DNA of 64,000 nt from an uncultured Methylophaga sp. (lineage in GTDB: Bacteria; Pseudomonadota; Gammaproteobacteria; Nitrosococcales; Methylophagaceae): positions 1 through 64,000 of the forward strand of contig CAJXKF010000008.1 of NCBI GenBank assembly GCA_913055695.1, read 5' to 3'. Position 1 is the first letter of the stretch. Every line of letters begins with the position of its first letter. Positions 54,233 to 62,945 of this stretch are shown here, one piece after another. The notes under the pieces were generated by a model, which saw only the letters and a program-made list of their open reading frames with translations, made no database searches and was not told where the DNA came from. The position numbers were made by a program, and so were the translations under genes.

Positions 54233-57141
54233 TCTCCTCTACTCTCTAAAAGGTGGAAAAACGGTGCTTTACAGGCGGTCGCCGGCACCATCGCACCGGA
54301 GTCGGTACGGATCTGGAATCGGGCGCCGTCATGGCTCTGCTCAGGCGGTACAAAGGCAAAGCCGATATGCCGATCGAGATAGCCGCTGTAGGAAATACTG
54401 GTGACACGGCCGGCAATCTGGCTTGCACCATCAATGACCAGGTTGCACTCGTTTGGCAGCTCGCCGTTGAAGCCCGGATCCAGCACAAAGGTAGTGAGCT
54501 TCTTGTTAAGCGGCTTTTTCTCCAGGATTTTCAGGCTGCGCTGACCGATAAAGAATGGTTTGTCCATCGCTACCAGCGATTCCGAATGGGCCTCAAACGG
54601 GTTGGTCAGACCATCGGTATCGTGACTCACCAGGTGATGACCCATTTCCAGCCGCAGCAGACGCTGGGCATCGGTACCAAATGGACGGATACCTGCCGAT
54701 TTACCGGCTTCCATCAATGCTTTCCAGACATGCAGGCCGGCTTTATAGGGCACATGAATTTCAAAGGCGAGTTCGGCCACAAAGCTGACACGCATCACGC
54801 GGGCATCGACCCCCGCCACTTTGCCGCTACGGAAAGCGCCTTTACGCATGCCGGATTCAGAGACATCAATCTCGGTCAGTGCCGCTACGACCTCACGTGA
54901 CTTGGGACCTGCGACTGTCATCGCTGCCATGGCACCGGTCAGGTTGACCAGGGTCACCTGCATCTTCCACAGCTGCACGTTGCGCTGCATTTCACGGTAA
55001 ACCGTGGCGGCATTGGACGAGTTGGTGGAGACATAGAACTGGTCTTCAGCCATTCTTACCGCGACACCATCGTCACTGACGACACCGGCTTCATCCAGCA
55101 GCATGGCAATCCGGCTGCTGCCAATTTTCTGATCGGCAAACTTGCCGGTATAGAAGCGTTCCAGGAAGGCACCGGCATCACTGCCGAAGACTTCGATTTT
55201 GCCCAGCGTGCTGCCATCTATCATGCCCACGCTGTGACGCACATTCTGAGTTTCCTGCTGGACCGCCTCACTGGCAGTCAGACCGGAACCCGCCGGTGCG
55301 TAATAGGCCGGACGCATCCAGACACCGGCTTCCATCATCTCGCCGCCGTGATCGACATGCCACTGGTGCATGGCGGTATAACGGTGCGGATGGAAGCCCC
55401 GACCACCCAGATGACCAATCGGCGTCGGATGGAAGAACGGCCGCGCCGTGGTAGTGCCGATTTTTTCCACCGGCAGCTGACGGATGCGGGCCAGAATGCG
55501 GATGGCATTCATATTGGAATGCTTACCCTGGCTGGGTCCCATACCGACGGTGGTGAAGCGTTTCATCAATTCGATATTGTCGAAACCTTCTTTGGCGGCA
55601 TTGATAAAGTCCTTAACCTGAATATCTTCATCAAAATCAACAAAGTTCTTGCCTTTGGGATGATTGACGATGGGATAAGGATGGCTGGGGCGAGTGACCG
55701 AAACCGGTTTGAAGTTTTCCAGCTGAACAGATTTACCCAGGTAACTTGCTGCTTCAGAAGCTGCACGACGACCGTCATGCTGACGTGATTTCAGATCGAA
55801 TACGCCATTGACTTTACCGGCTGCAAACACGCCTTCCGGTAACTGGGCAGGGACAAACTGTTCGATATCGTAGTCATAGCCCATTTTGGTACCGGCCTGG
55901 TACAGCAATGCCGCAGCCGGTGCCCAGCCGGCACTCATGGCAACACCATCACAGCTCAGACGCACACTGCGGCTGGTGTCGGCTTCGGCGGTGGCTTCGT
56001 TGTAAGGGCAGACCACCACTTCTTTGACACCCAGCTTGTCACCGGTCGGCACTGCCTCATAAATGCAGCTGCCTTTGTGTACGCTGATGCCGCTGTCCTT
56101 AACCTTCTGAGTCAGCTCCTGGCCGGCGCCGCTGCTGCGCATATCAATGACGGCAACCACTTCAACGCCGACTGAAACCAGATCCAGCGCGGTACGATAG
56201 CCGTGATCATTCGCGGTAACGACTACCCCTTTTTCAAAGGGTTTGACTGCATAACGGTGCACCAGCCGCTGCGCAGCAGAGCCGAGCATGATGCCGGGCA
56301 GATCGTTGTAACGGAAAACAGGCGGCTGCTCGAACACACCAGTGGCGACAATCACCGATTGTGCACGCACCTTGGTGATGCCGCTTTTTTCGACGATGGG
56401 TACAAGATGGTCAGTGTAATAACCGCCTGCGTAGGCATCAGTAATCAGTTTAATATTGCTGTTGGCTTCGACTTCGCTCAGCAGTGTATTCAGCATGTCA
56501 GCTGAAGTCTGATCGCCGGCATAGTCATAGCTGAGGCTACCGCCTGCCTGACTGTTTTCATCCACCAGGATGACACTCAGACCTTCTGCCGCTGCAGTCA
56601 GGGCTGCTGACAAACCCGATACACCGGCACCGACCACCAGCACATCGCAGTGGGCATGACGTTTGGGACGGATATGGCGCGGGTAATTGAAGTTAACCTC
56701 ACCTAAACCGGCCGCTTTACGGATTTTGTCTTCCCAGAACGGGAACAGCCGTTTGGGTTTGTAGAAGGTCTTGTAATAAAACCCCACCGGCAGAAACGGT
56801 GACAAGTAGTCGATGTACTTGTTTTTATCCTTGATAACACCGCCATCAGTATTGACCGCTTTCAATTTCATATCATGGCGGACGGGCCAGACGTCGGCGC
56901 GGATATTGGTATCCTCACCGTCTGTCATCAGCGCATTGACATCATGATTGGCAAAGCTCAGCAGACCGCGGGCACGGTGATATTTGAAGCTGCGGCCCAG
57001 CACCCGGATACCATTGGCCCACAGCGCACTGCTGATGGTGTCGCCCTCATAACCCTGTACCTGCTGACCTTCGTATTCAAACGTCAGGGGCTTGTCGCGG
57101 TTGATCCACTCGCCTCTTTTCTTTGCAATTCGACTGGTCAT
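54229..57141 (-). CDS. mgdC: N-methylglutamate dehydrogenase subunit C (SoxA-like)
   Basis: A 970-residue alpha-type subunit: N-terminal ferredoxin-like domain (FEYEGQQVQGYEGDTISSALWANGIRVLGRSFKYHRARGL), NAD-binding domain (CDVLVVGAGVSGLSAALTAAAEGLSVILVDE, IVATGVFEQPPVF) and a C-terminal GcvT-like tetrahydrofolate domain (from about 590 on, GSGLTASEAVQQETQNVRHSVGMIDGSTLGK). It binds NAD and folate and channels the C1 unit to tetrahydrofolate. It overlaps mgdB and mgdD by 4 bp each. Confidence 0.92.
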   Translation of the reverse strand: MTSRIAKKRGEWINRDKPLTFEYEGQQVQGYEGDTISSALWANGIRVLGRSFKYHRARGLLSFANHDVNALMTDGEDTNIRADVWPVRHDMKLKAVNTDGGVIKDKNKYIDYLSPFLPVGFYYKTFYKPKRLFPFWEDKIRKAAGLGEVNFNYPRHIRPKRHAHCDVLVVGAGVSGLSAALTAAAEGLSVILVDENSQAGGSLSYDYAGDQTSADMLNTLLSEVEANSNIKLITDAYAGGYYTDHLVPIVEKSGITKVRAQSVIVATGVFEQPPVFRYNDLPGIMLGSAAQRLVHRYAVKPFEKGVVVTANDHGYRTALDLVSVGVEVVAVIDMRSSGAGQELTQKVKDSGISVHKGSCIYEAVPTGDKLGVKEVVVCPYNEATAEADTSRSVRLSCDGVAMSAGWAPAAALLYQAGTKMGYDYDIEQFVPAQLPEGVFAAGKVNGVFDLKSRQHDGRRAASEAASYLGKSVQLENFKPVSVTRPSHPYPIVNHPKGKNFVDFDEDIQVKDFINAAKEGFDNIELMKRFTTVGMGPSQGKHSNMNAIRILARIRQLPVEKIGTTTARPFFHPTPIGHLGGRGFHPHRYTAMHQWHVDHGGEMMEAGVWMRPAYYAPAGSGLTASEAVQQETQNVRHSVGMIDGSTLGKIEVFGSDAGAFLERFYTGKFADQKIGSSRIAMLLDEAGVVSDDGVAVRMAEDQFYVSTNSSNAATVYREMQRNVQLWKMQVTLVNLTGAMAAMTVAGPKSREVVAALTEIDVSESGMRKGAFRSGKVAGVDARVMRVSFVAELAFEIHVPYKAGLHVWKALMEAGKSAGIRPFGTDAQRLLRLEMGHHLVSHDTDGLTNPFEAHSESLVAMDKPFFIGQRSLKILEKKPLNKKLTTFVLDPGFNGELPNECNLVIDGASQIAGRVTSISYSGYLDRHIGFAFVPPEQSHDGARFQIRTDSGAMVPATACKAPFFHLLESRGE

Positions 57142-57401
57142 TTTGCTTCCTCCTGACCGGCAATGTAGGTACGGATGACTTTGTCAGCCATCGTGTCGCG
57201 TTCGGCAATAAACCAGGTGCCGCTGGGGCCGTGGTACCACCATTCCTTTTTCACACCGGGTGCACCGTTGCGGTAATGCACGTAGGCAGCCCATTCCTTG
57301 TCGCTGCAGGTGTCGGGATTCGGCATATCGCGGTATTCACCGCCGTAGGTGAATTCGCTGAGAGGCCGGATGCCGTTGATTGGACATTGAAGTAATTTCA
57401 T
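57138..57401 (-). CDS. mgdB: N-methylglutamate dehydrogenase subunit B (SoxD-like)
   Basis: An 87-residue protein matching the small delta subunit of sarcosine oxidase (LLQCPINGIRPLSEFTYGGEYRDMPNPDTCSDKEWAAYVHYRNG, then EWWYHGPSGTWFIAERDT). Cysteines such as C6 in the CPxC-like start would bind zinc in the homologue, though here the second Cys is replaced. 13 bp after mgdA, overlapping mgdC. Confidence 0.9.
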   Translation of the reverse strand: MKLLQCPINGIRPLSEFTYGGEYRDMPNPDTCSDKEWAAYVHYRNGAPGVKKEWWYHGPSGTWFIAERDTMADKVIRTYIAGQEEAK

Positions 57402-57414
57402 CGCTTAGCTCTCA

Positions 57415-58656
57415 TTAATGGCCGACCGAGGCTGCACCTTTTTCACCGGTCAGCTCGTAGTCTTCAAAACGGGATAAACGGAAAGGCTGGATAAGATCCG
57501 GCGCGGCATCGCGGGCAATGGTTTCGGCCATCGTCTTACCGCTGATAGGTGTCGCCTTGAAGCCCCAGGTGCCCCAACCGGCATCGAGATAGAAACCTTC
57601 CACCGGGGTTTTACCCATCACCGGCGCAAAGTCCGGGGTCAGGTCAGCCATACCGGCCCACTGACGCACAACCTTGACGTTGGACAGGAACGGGAACATA
57701 TCGACGATGTGCGAGGTGAGCCCTTCGACGAAGTCCAGCGAACTGCGGGTGGAATGCACTTCATACGGATCCAGCGAAGACCCCATCACCAGCTCACCAC
57801 GCGAGGACTGGCTGACATAAACGTGCAGGCTGCCGGACACCAGGATGGTATCGAGCCAGGGTTTCATCGGCTCACTGACACAGGCCTGCAGCGGATGAAT
57901 CACAATCGGGGTCTCGATATCGACCATATCGGTGATACGCGGTGTGAAACCGGCGACCGCGGACAAGACCCGGTTGGTTTCGATATACCCTTTACTGGTA
58001 TTCACGCCAACGACCTTGCCGCTTTTAACATCAATGCCGGTGACTTCCGTCATCTGGAAGATTTCCACACCCATGCGATCAGCTTCTTTGGCATAACCCC
58101 AGGCCACGGCATCGTGACGGGCCACAGAACCGGGGGCGTGATACAAAGCGCCCAGAATTGGTGCCTGACCACTGCACTGAATATCCAGCTGCGGGCAAGC
58201 CTCGGAGATTTCATCCGGGCCTACTACACGGCTGTCGACACCCACATGTTTGTTGACCTCGGCCCGCCAGCGCATGGTACGCATCGCTGATTCTGTGTGG
58301 GCCAGTGTGAAGTGACCGCGGGTGGAATAAAACAGGTTCAGATCCAGTTCTTCCGACAGGTCTTCATACATCTTGACGCTGGCATCGTAGAAATTGACGC
58401 CTTCCGGAGTCAGGTAGTTGGAACGAACAATCGTGGTGTTACGGCCGGTGTTACCGCCGCCGATGTAACCTTTTTCCAGCACGGCGACATTAGTGATGCC
58501 GTAATCTTTGGCCAGGTAGTAAGCCGCAGCCAGGCCATGACCACCGCCGCCGATAATGACGGCATCGTAGCTTTTCTTGGGCTGAGTACAGTCCCGGAAA
58601 AACCGTGGTGCCGGATGTTCCTTACTGAGACCGTATTTCAAAAGTCCTAATGGCAT
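57415..58656 (-). CDS. mgdA: N-methylglutamate dehydrogenase subunit A (SoxB-like, FAD)
   Basis: A 413-residue FAD oxidoreductase of the sarcosine oxidase beta type, with the Rossmann motif DAVIIGGGGHGLAAAYYLAKDYG, the FAD-linking region GGGNTGRNTTIVRSNY and the C-terminal YLDAGWGTWGFKATPISGKTMAETIA. It oxidises the N-methyl group of N-methylglutamate. First gene of mgdABCD-gmaS-mgsABC; TTGACA/GTAAAT and operator-like elements lie upstream. Confidence 0.93.
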   Translation of the reverse strand: MPLGLLKYGLSKEHPAPRFFRDCTQPKKSYDAVIIGGGGHGLAAAYYLAKDYGITNVAVLEKGYIGGGNTGRNTTIVRSNYLTPEGVNFYDASVKMYEDLSEELDLNLFYSTRGHFTLAHTESAMRTMRWRAEVNKHVGVDSRVVGPDEISEACPQLDIQCSGQAPILGALYHAPGSVARHDAVAWGYAKEADRMGVEIFQMTEVTGIDVKSGKVVGVNTSKGYIETNRVLSAVAGFTPRITDMVDIETPIVIHPLQACVSEPMKPWLDTILVSGSLHVYVSQSSRGELVMGSSLDPYEVHSTRSSLDFVEGLTSHIVDMFPFLSNVKVVRQWAGMADLTPDFAPVMGKTPVEGFYLDAGWGTWGFKATPISGKTMAETIARDAAPDLIQPFRLSRFEDYELTGEKGAASVGH

Positions 58657-58687
58657 TCTTAACCTCCACTGCCGTGGCGCTTGCTGC

Positions 58688-58728
58688 TACTACCTAAGAA
58701 GTAGACTGCGGCTACCACCTTTTTAGTA
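58688..58728. promoter_or_regulatory. Pair of NarL-type 7-2-7 sites in the mgdA leader
   Basis: Two sites: TACTACC-TA-AGAAGTA (58688-58703) and TACCACC-TT-TTTAGTA (58713-58728), 25 bp apart. Neither has a -10 hexamer at the usual 37 bp in the mgdA direction; on the plus strand the first site has CTATAT at that spacing. They lie downstream of the predicted mgdA start site, so repression or control of the divergent gene is possible. Confidence 0.5.
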
Positions 58729-58734
58729 AACATT

Positions 58735-58822
58735 GTTTCACTATATGAAACTTGATTTCCATTTACGCATGACTGATTTTTGATGTCAATACTTCTTGTA
58801 AACTTTTTTTCATATAATGAAT
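58735..58822. promoter_or_regulatory. mgdA promoter with two inverted repeats (putative XRE-cupin operators)
   Basis: A minus-strand promoter TTGACA (58789-58784), 17 bp, GTAAAT (58766-58761) is present. A perfect inverted repeat GTTTCA-CTATA-TGAAAC (58735-58751) lies at the expected transcript start and a near copy TTTCA-TATAA-TGAAT (58808-58822) lies upstream of the -35. The identical 5-bp spacing suggests two operators for one dimeric regulator, most simply the divergent XRE-cupin protein. On the plus strand TATAAT at 58853-58858 may serve that regulator gene. Confidence 0.55.
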
Positions 58823-58899
58823 CATTCGATAGTTTGGTCGCTAAAATCTGATGTATAATCAAAGCCCTGACAGAGGCATACAATGGAGTATTTTCAGGC

Positions 58900-59538
58900 G
58901 TGAATAAGAGAGAACCGCTTACTACAACAGGGACAAACGGCCATTCTTTGGATAAACATCTCGGCAACACGCTGCGCCATCTACGCATGGAAAACGGCCT
59001 GACCATTGCCGAAGTCAGCAAGCGGGCCAATGTCAGCCGTGGCATGTTGAGCAAAATCGAAAACGGTCTCACGTCACCCAGCCTCGAAAAACTGGAACAT
59101 CTGGCCAACGCCCTGGGTGTCACCCTGTCCCGCCTGTTTCATGACTACGACACGCCCAAGGCGGGGGCTCAGTATGTTCGGCACGGTGAAGGCATGGAAG
59201 TCGTGCGTCGTGGTACCAAAAGCGGGCACACCTATCATCTGCTGGCCTATGACACGGGCCCGAAAAAACTGTTTGAGCCGTTCCTGATTTCGCTCGATGA
59301 AGCCAGTGAAGTCTTTGATCCTTTCGAACATGCCGGTACCGAATTCATTTACATGCTGGAAGGCAAGCTGGAATATTCGGTGGGCGACAAACTCTACATT
59401 CTTGAACCCGGCGACTCGCTGACATTCGATGCCGAACAACCGCACCGGCCGATGGCCAAGCTGGAAATGCCGATCCGTTACCTGGCTATCATTTACTACG
59501 ACAGCCTTGACGATTTTGAAGGCGACCAGCAAAACTAA
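58900..59538 (+). CDS. XRE-cupin transcriptional regulator
   Basis: A 212-residue protein with a GTG start: XRE-type helix-turn-helix (residues about 26-80, LGNTLRHLRMENGLTIAEVSKRANVSRGMLSKIENGLTSPSLEKLEHLANALGV) followed by a cupin domain (about 130-200, HAGTEFIYMLEGKLEYSVGDKLYILEPGDSLTFDAEQPHRP). This architecture is used for small-molecule sensors such as PuuR- and sarcosine/betaine-related regulators. Divergent from mgdA, it probably controls the NMG operon and itself through the TTTCA-N5-TGAAA repeats. The effector could be N-methylglutamate or gamma-glutamylmethylamide; that is inference. Confidence 0.88.
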   Translation: MNKREPLTTTGTNGHSLDKHLGNTLRHLRMENGLTIAEVSKRANVSRGMLSKIENGLTSPSLEKLEHLANALGVTLSRLFHDYDTPKAGAQYVRHGEGMEVVRRGTKSGHTYHLLAYDTGPKKLFEPFLISLDEASEVFDPFEHAGTEFIYMLEGKLEYSVGDKLYILEPGDSLTFDAEQPHRPMAKLEMPIRYLAIIYYDSLDDFEGDQQN

Positions 59539-59957
59539 ACTCTTGCCTGAGCTGACTGACGCACAAGAATGGCGGCCATGTCAGTAAAGCTTTGCATCAA
59601 TTGCTGTTTGAGTTCTGTCGAATAACTAAGCTTGTCCAGCGCCATAGACATACTGGTCAGCCAGGCCTGACTCACGCTTTCATCAATATCGACATGGGCA
59701 TGGATCTGGCGCACATTGGAATGCCCCCACTTCTCTGCATAGAGTTTGGGGCCACCGAATAAACCGGAAAAGAAATTGAATTGCTCCATACGGGCATGGG
59801 CCATACCATGTCCCCGCAGGTGCAGCAGATAAACAGGCTTGCCGACCTCAGTCGTTTCCAGGATGCCGCAGAAAGTCTCCACCAGCTGTTCAACGCCTTC
59901 CGCGCCGCCAATCTGCTGGTAAATACTTTCACGACGTTTTGTCATCGCTTGCTGCAT
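59535..59957 (-). CDS. Truncated haemoglobin, group II
   Basis: A 140-residue 2-on-2 globin: YQQIGGAEGVEQLVETFCGIL at the N-terminus, then MAHARMEQFNFFSGLFGGPKLYAEKWGHSNVRQIHAHVDID, holding the proximal His of the F helix region and the group II WGH/GGPxxY pattern. AGGGGG precedes the ATG. Such globins bind O2, NO or CO and may detoxify NO. The gene's stop overlaps the convergent regulator by 4 bp. Its promoter shows the NarL-type site with a TAAAAT hexamer at 37 bp. Confidence 0.88.
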   Translation of the reverse strand: MQQAMTKRRESIYQQIGGAEGVEQLVETFCGILETTEVGKPVYLLHLRGHGMAHARMEQFNFFSGLFGGPKLYAEKWGHSNVRQIHAHVDIDESVSQAWLTSMSMALDKLSYSTELKQQLMQSFTDMAAILVRQSAQARV

Positions 59958-60039
59958 GCTTACCCCCTAACCACTCAGCAACCATTCATGAGTTTGATTT
60001 TAGTCAGGCTTAACAGGGGGTTAAATACCGATGAAAGTG

Positions 60040-60055
60040 TACTCCCAAAGGGGTA
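60040..60055. promoter_or_regulatory. NarL-type 7-2-7 site between globin and BLUF-EAL genes
   Basis: TACTCCC-AA-AGGGGTA. Toward the globin, TAAAAT begins after exactly 37 bp. Toward the BLUF-EAL gene a TATGTT begins after 40 bp. A single site could serve both promoters. Confidence 0.6.
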
Positions 60056-60131
60056 CACAACCCCGCTATGACGGGTTTACACAAGACCATGAAGCTATGT
60101 TAATGTCATACAAAAACAAGTGGAATTGGCT

Positions 60132-61349
60132 ATGTCACTGAGCCTGTTGGTCTACCGCAGTCGATCAACCAAGCAACTTAAAAAAGACAGGGTTGTCGCG
60201 ATGTCGAAGCACTTCGCTGCCAGAAACCGTGATCGTGACATCACCGGCATGCTGGTCTTCGATGGTGATTATTTCATGCAGGTACTGGAAGGCCCCAGGC
60301 AGAAAATCACCGCCCTGTATGAACTGATTCAGACTGATCCCCGGCATGAAGAAGTCGTGACAGTGCTGGATGAACCGATATACAGGCGCACCTTTGATGA
60401 CTGGGGTCTGGGGTTTATCGTTATCAATGATGAGGGCGGCAATCAGATCATCTCCAGCGATCTGAGTTTTGATAATCAACTCTACAAACTGGGACTGGAT
60501 AATCTTAAACAGGTTGATGAGACCCGGGCATCAATGATTATCGATGCCTTTGCCAAAGGCCGCTGGCGGGAAGCCTACACCGTACCCTCTGATGAGCTGT
60601 ATTTAGACCTGCCCGAGCAAGCCTTACCTGAATTCAACAAGGCAGATTCACTCGGCCTTTATCCGGTTAATTTTGCCTTCCAGCCCATCGTCAATCCGGT
60701 CAGCAAGCTGGTGACCTCTGCAGAAGCCTTGCTCAGAGGCCCCAACAACGAATCACCGGCTGAGATCCTGTCGCGCTACAGCGGTATTGATTTGTATCGT
60801 TTCGATCTGGAGTCCAAGCAATATGCACTGCAAATCGCTGCGGATATGGGGCTGCCCTGTTGCATCTCTGTGAATCTGTTGCCGATGTCATTGATCACGA
60901 TTCCGGATGCCGTCGATTTTCTGCTGGACAGAATTGAAAGACTGGGCCTTTCCAGTGAGCAGATCATCGTAGAAATCACCGAAGAAGAAGCCATCACCAA
61001 TCATGATGCCTTTTATGGTGCTGTTACCCGCCTCCGCGCCGCGGGGATTAAAGTGGCCATTGATGATTTTGGCGCCGGCTTTGCCGGATTGTCTCTGCTG
61101 GCAGAGTTTCAACCGGACAAACTGAAAATAGATCGCAAGCTGATTCAGGGCATTCAGAGTAATGGCCCCAAGCAGGCGATTGTCAGGGCGGTGGTTGAAT
61201 GCTGCTACTCTCTGGGAATCTCGGTCACTGCCGAAGGCGTTGAACAGGCAGCTGAAGTCGATTGGCTACTGGAGGCTGGGGTCAGCAAATTCCAGGGTTT
61301 TTTCTTTGCCCGCCCCGCTTTAAACAGCTTTCCTGAAATCAACTGGTAA
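60132..61349 (+). CDS. BLUF-EAL blue-light-controlled c-di-GMP phosphodiesterase
   Basis: A 405-residue protein. Residues 1-95 form a BLUF flavin photoreceptor with the key Tyr (LLVYRSRS), Asn (ARNRDRDITGMLVF), Gln (YFMQVLEGP) and Trp (FDDWGLGF) of the light-switch hydrogen-bond network. An EAL domain follows (about 165-400) with AEALLRG, SVNLLP, VEITEEEA, IDDFGAGFAG, KLKIDRKL and TAEGVEQ, all catalytic residues kept. Light should change c-di-GMP hydrolysis, as in Klebsiella BlrP1. Start at 60132; the frame opens at 60120. Confidence 0.92.
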   Translation: MSLSLLVYRSRSTKQLKKDRVVAMSKHFAARNRDRDITGMLVFDGDYFMQVLEGPRQKITALYELIQTDPRHEEVVTVLDEPIYRRTFDDWGLGFIVINDEGGNQIISSDLSFDNQLYKLGLDNLKQVDETRASMIIDAFAKGRWREAYTVPSDELYLDLPEQALPEFNKADSLGLYPVNFAFQPIVNPVSKLVTSAEALLRGPNNESPAEILSRYSGIDLYRFDLESKQYALQIAADMGLPCCISVNLLPMSLITIPDAVDFLLDRIERLGLSSEQIIVEITEEEAITNHDAFYGAVTRLRAAGIKVAIDDFGAGFAGLSLLAEFQPDKLKIDRKLIQGIQSNGPKQAIVRAVVECCYSLGISVTAEGVEQAAEVDWLLEAGVSKFQGFFFARPALNSFPEINW

Positions 61350-62945
61350 TCACCACTTCGCCACCCGGCGCATGATGTGGAAAATCAGATTCTGTTCATT
61401 CACGCCAGAGACAGCGGAAGCGCCGGGACCGATAGCATAAATTGCCACATCCTCACCGCCATGCGTTTCCGAGCTCAATGGCACCAGTGCTTCCTGGTGA
61501 TAGCCATGCGCTTGTGTATCGACATCACTGAGATCGTGTCGTCCCGTATCAGCCGGCTGACTGTAACTGACATCGGCATCGGTTTCATCACCCAGATCGC
61601 GGAATCCCAAACCATTGGCATAGCCCAGGGTGGTGTATGGCATACCATCCTCAGCTTGTGCCGGTTCGTCTTCACCGACATTGACGACCTTGCCCAGAAT
61701 CGGATTACCGCGCTTGGGATAACCCGCCATCGTGAAAACATGGCTGTGATCGGCTGTCACAATAATCAGCGTTTCATCGGTGCTGGTCTTCTCCAGCGCG
61801 ACGTCGACGGCACGGGATAATTCAATCGTATCGGTCAGGGCATTGAACGCATTTCCGGCATGATGTGCGTGATCAATCCGGCCCCCTTCCACCAGCAGGA
61901 AAAAGCCGTTTTCATTGTTATCCAGAATATCTATGGCCTTGGCTGTCATCTCACTGAGCGATGGCTCACCGGCATCATCATTAGCCCGATCCGCCTCGTA
62001 TCGCATATGCGATGACTCAAACAGTGCCAACAGTTTTTCCGTTTTAGCCGGGTCCACGGCGTCAAAGCCGGCCTGATTCTCGATATAGTGACCGCCCGGA
62101 TACTGTGCCTGCCACTCATCAATCAGATTTCGCTGATCGCTCCGTTCTCCGGTGAACAAAACCATGTCATCTGATGCCTGATTGGGCAGGAAATGACGGC
62201 GGCCACCGCCCATCATCACTTCGATACCATCAATATCTGCTTTCGGGAAACGTTGCTTGAGCCGCTGTTCAAAACTCACCAGTTGCGAAGCAATGTCTTC
62301 ACAACCACTTGCTACAGCCTCATCAGGCAGATCCGAATTGTCTTCCCAGTTACGTTCCGGCGATTTGGCATAAGTCGCCGCCGGCGTAGCATGAGTGACC
62401 CGGGTTGTGGTCACAAAGCCGGTTGACTGCCCCGCCAATTCGGCAAGTTCCAGCGCACTGACCAGTTCATTGCCACTGACACTGCCGCAGTCACCCCGTT
62501 GCACGTCTTCATCAATGCCGACAATACCGGCATCGGTTTTCACCCCGGTGATCAGCGCAGTCATGGTGCCGGCGGAATCCGGTGTCTGCGCATCCACATT
62601 GTAGGTTTTGGACATACCGGTAAACGGGAAAGACTCAAAGCTCAGGCTATTTTCCTCCCCTGCCAGACCTTTGTTCTGACCGTCAAGGATGCGTGCGGCC
62701 GTAATCGTGGACACGCCCATCCCGTCACCGACAAACAGAATGATGTTTTTGGCTTTTTTTTCCGGTTCATAAACTGGCTTTTGTGCCAGGCGGTCTTGCG
62801 CTTGCTGAAACCAATGATTTTGAGTCTGACTGGTCGGGACCTGGACAGGATCACTCTGAGCAGCACTGCTGAATAAAGCCAGGGCAAATAGATAACAATG
62901 ACGATGAAGAAACAACACTGACCGTCTCCAATATAAATAAATCAT
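61350..62945 (-). CDS. Alkaline phosphatase (PhoA family)
   Basis: A 531-residue exported alkaline phosphatase with an N-terminal hydrophobic signal. The core has NIILFVGDGMGVSTITAARI (metal Asp), the nucleophile Ser in TPDSAGTMTALITG, TTTRVTHATPAA, LLVEGGRIDHAHHAGNAF and IIVTADHSHVF, plus a late His (SETHGGEDVAIYA). It hydrolyses phosphomonoesters in the periplasm for phosphate supply. The start overlaps the stop of the upstream hypothetical gene (TAATG). No Pho box was identified. Confidence 0.93.
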   Translation of the reverse strand: MIYLYWRRSVLFLHRHCYLFALALFSSAAQSDPVQVPTSQTQNHWFQQAQDRLAQKPVYEPEKKAKNIILFVGDGMGVSTITAARILDGQNKGLAGEENSLSFESFPFTGMSKTYNVDAQTPDSAGTMTALITGVKTDAGIVGIDEDVQRGDCGSVSGNELVSALELAELAGQSTGFVTTTRVTHATPAATYAKSPERNWEDNSDLPDEAVASGCEDIASQLVSFEQRLKQRFPKADIDGIEVMMGGGRRHFLPNQASDDMVLFTGERSDQRNLIDEWQAQYPGGHYIENQAGFDAVDPAKTEKLLALFESSHMRYEADRANDDAGEPSLSEMTAKAIDILDNNENGFFLLVEGGRIDHAHHAGNAFNALTDTIELSRAVDVALEKTSTDETLIIVTADHSHVFTMAGYPKRGNPILGKVVNVGEDEPAQAEDGMPYTTLGYANGLGFRDLGDETDADVSYSQPADTGRHDLSDVDTQAHGYHQEALVPLSSETHGGEDVAIYAIGPGASAVSGVNEQNLIFHIMRRVAKW

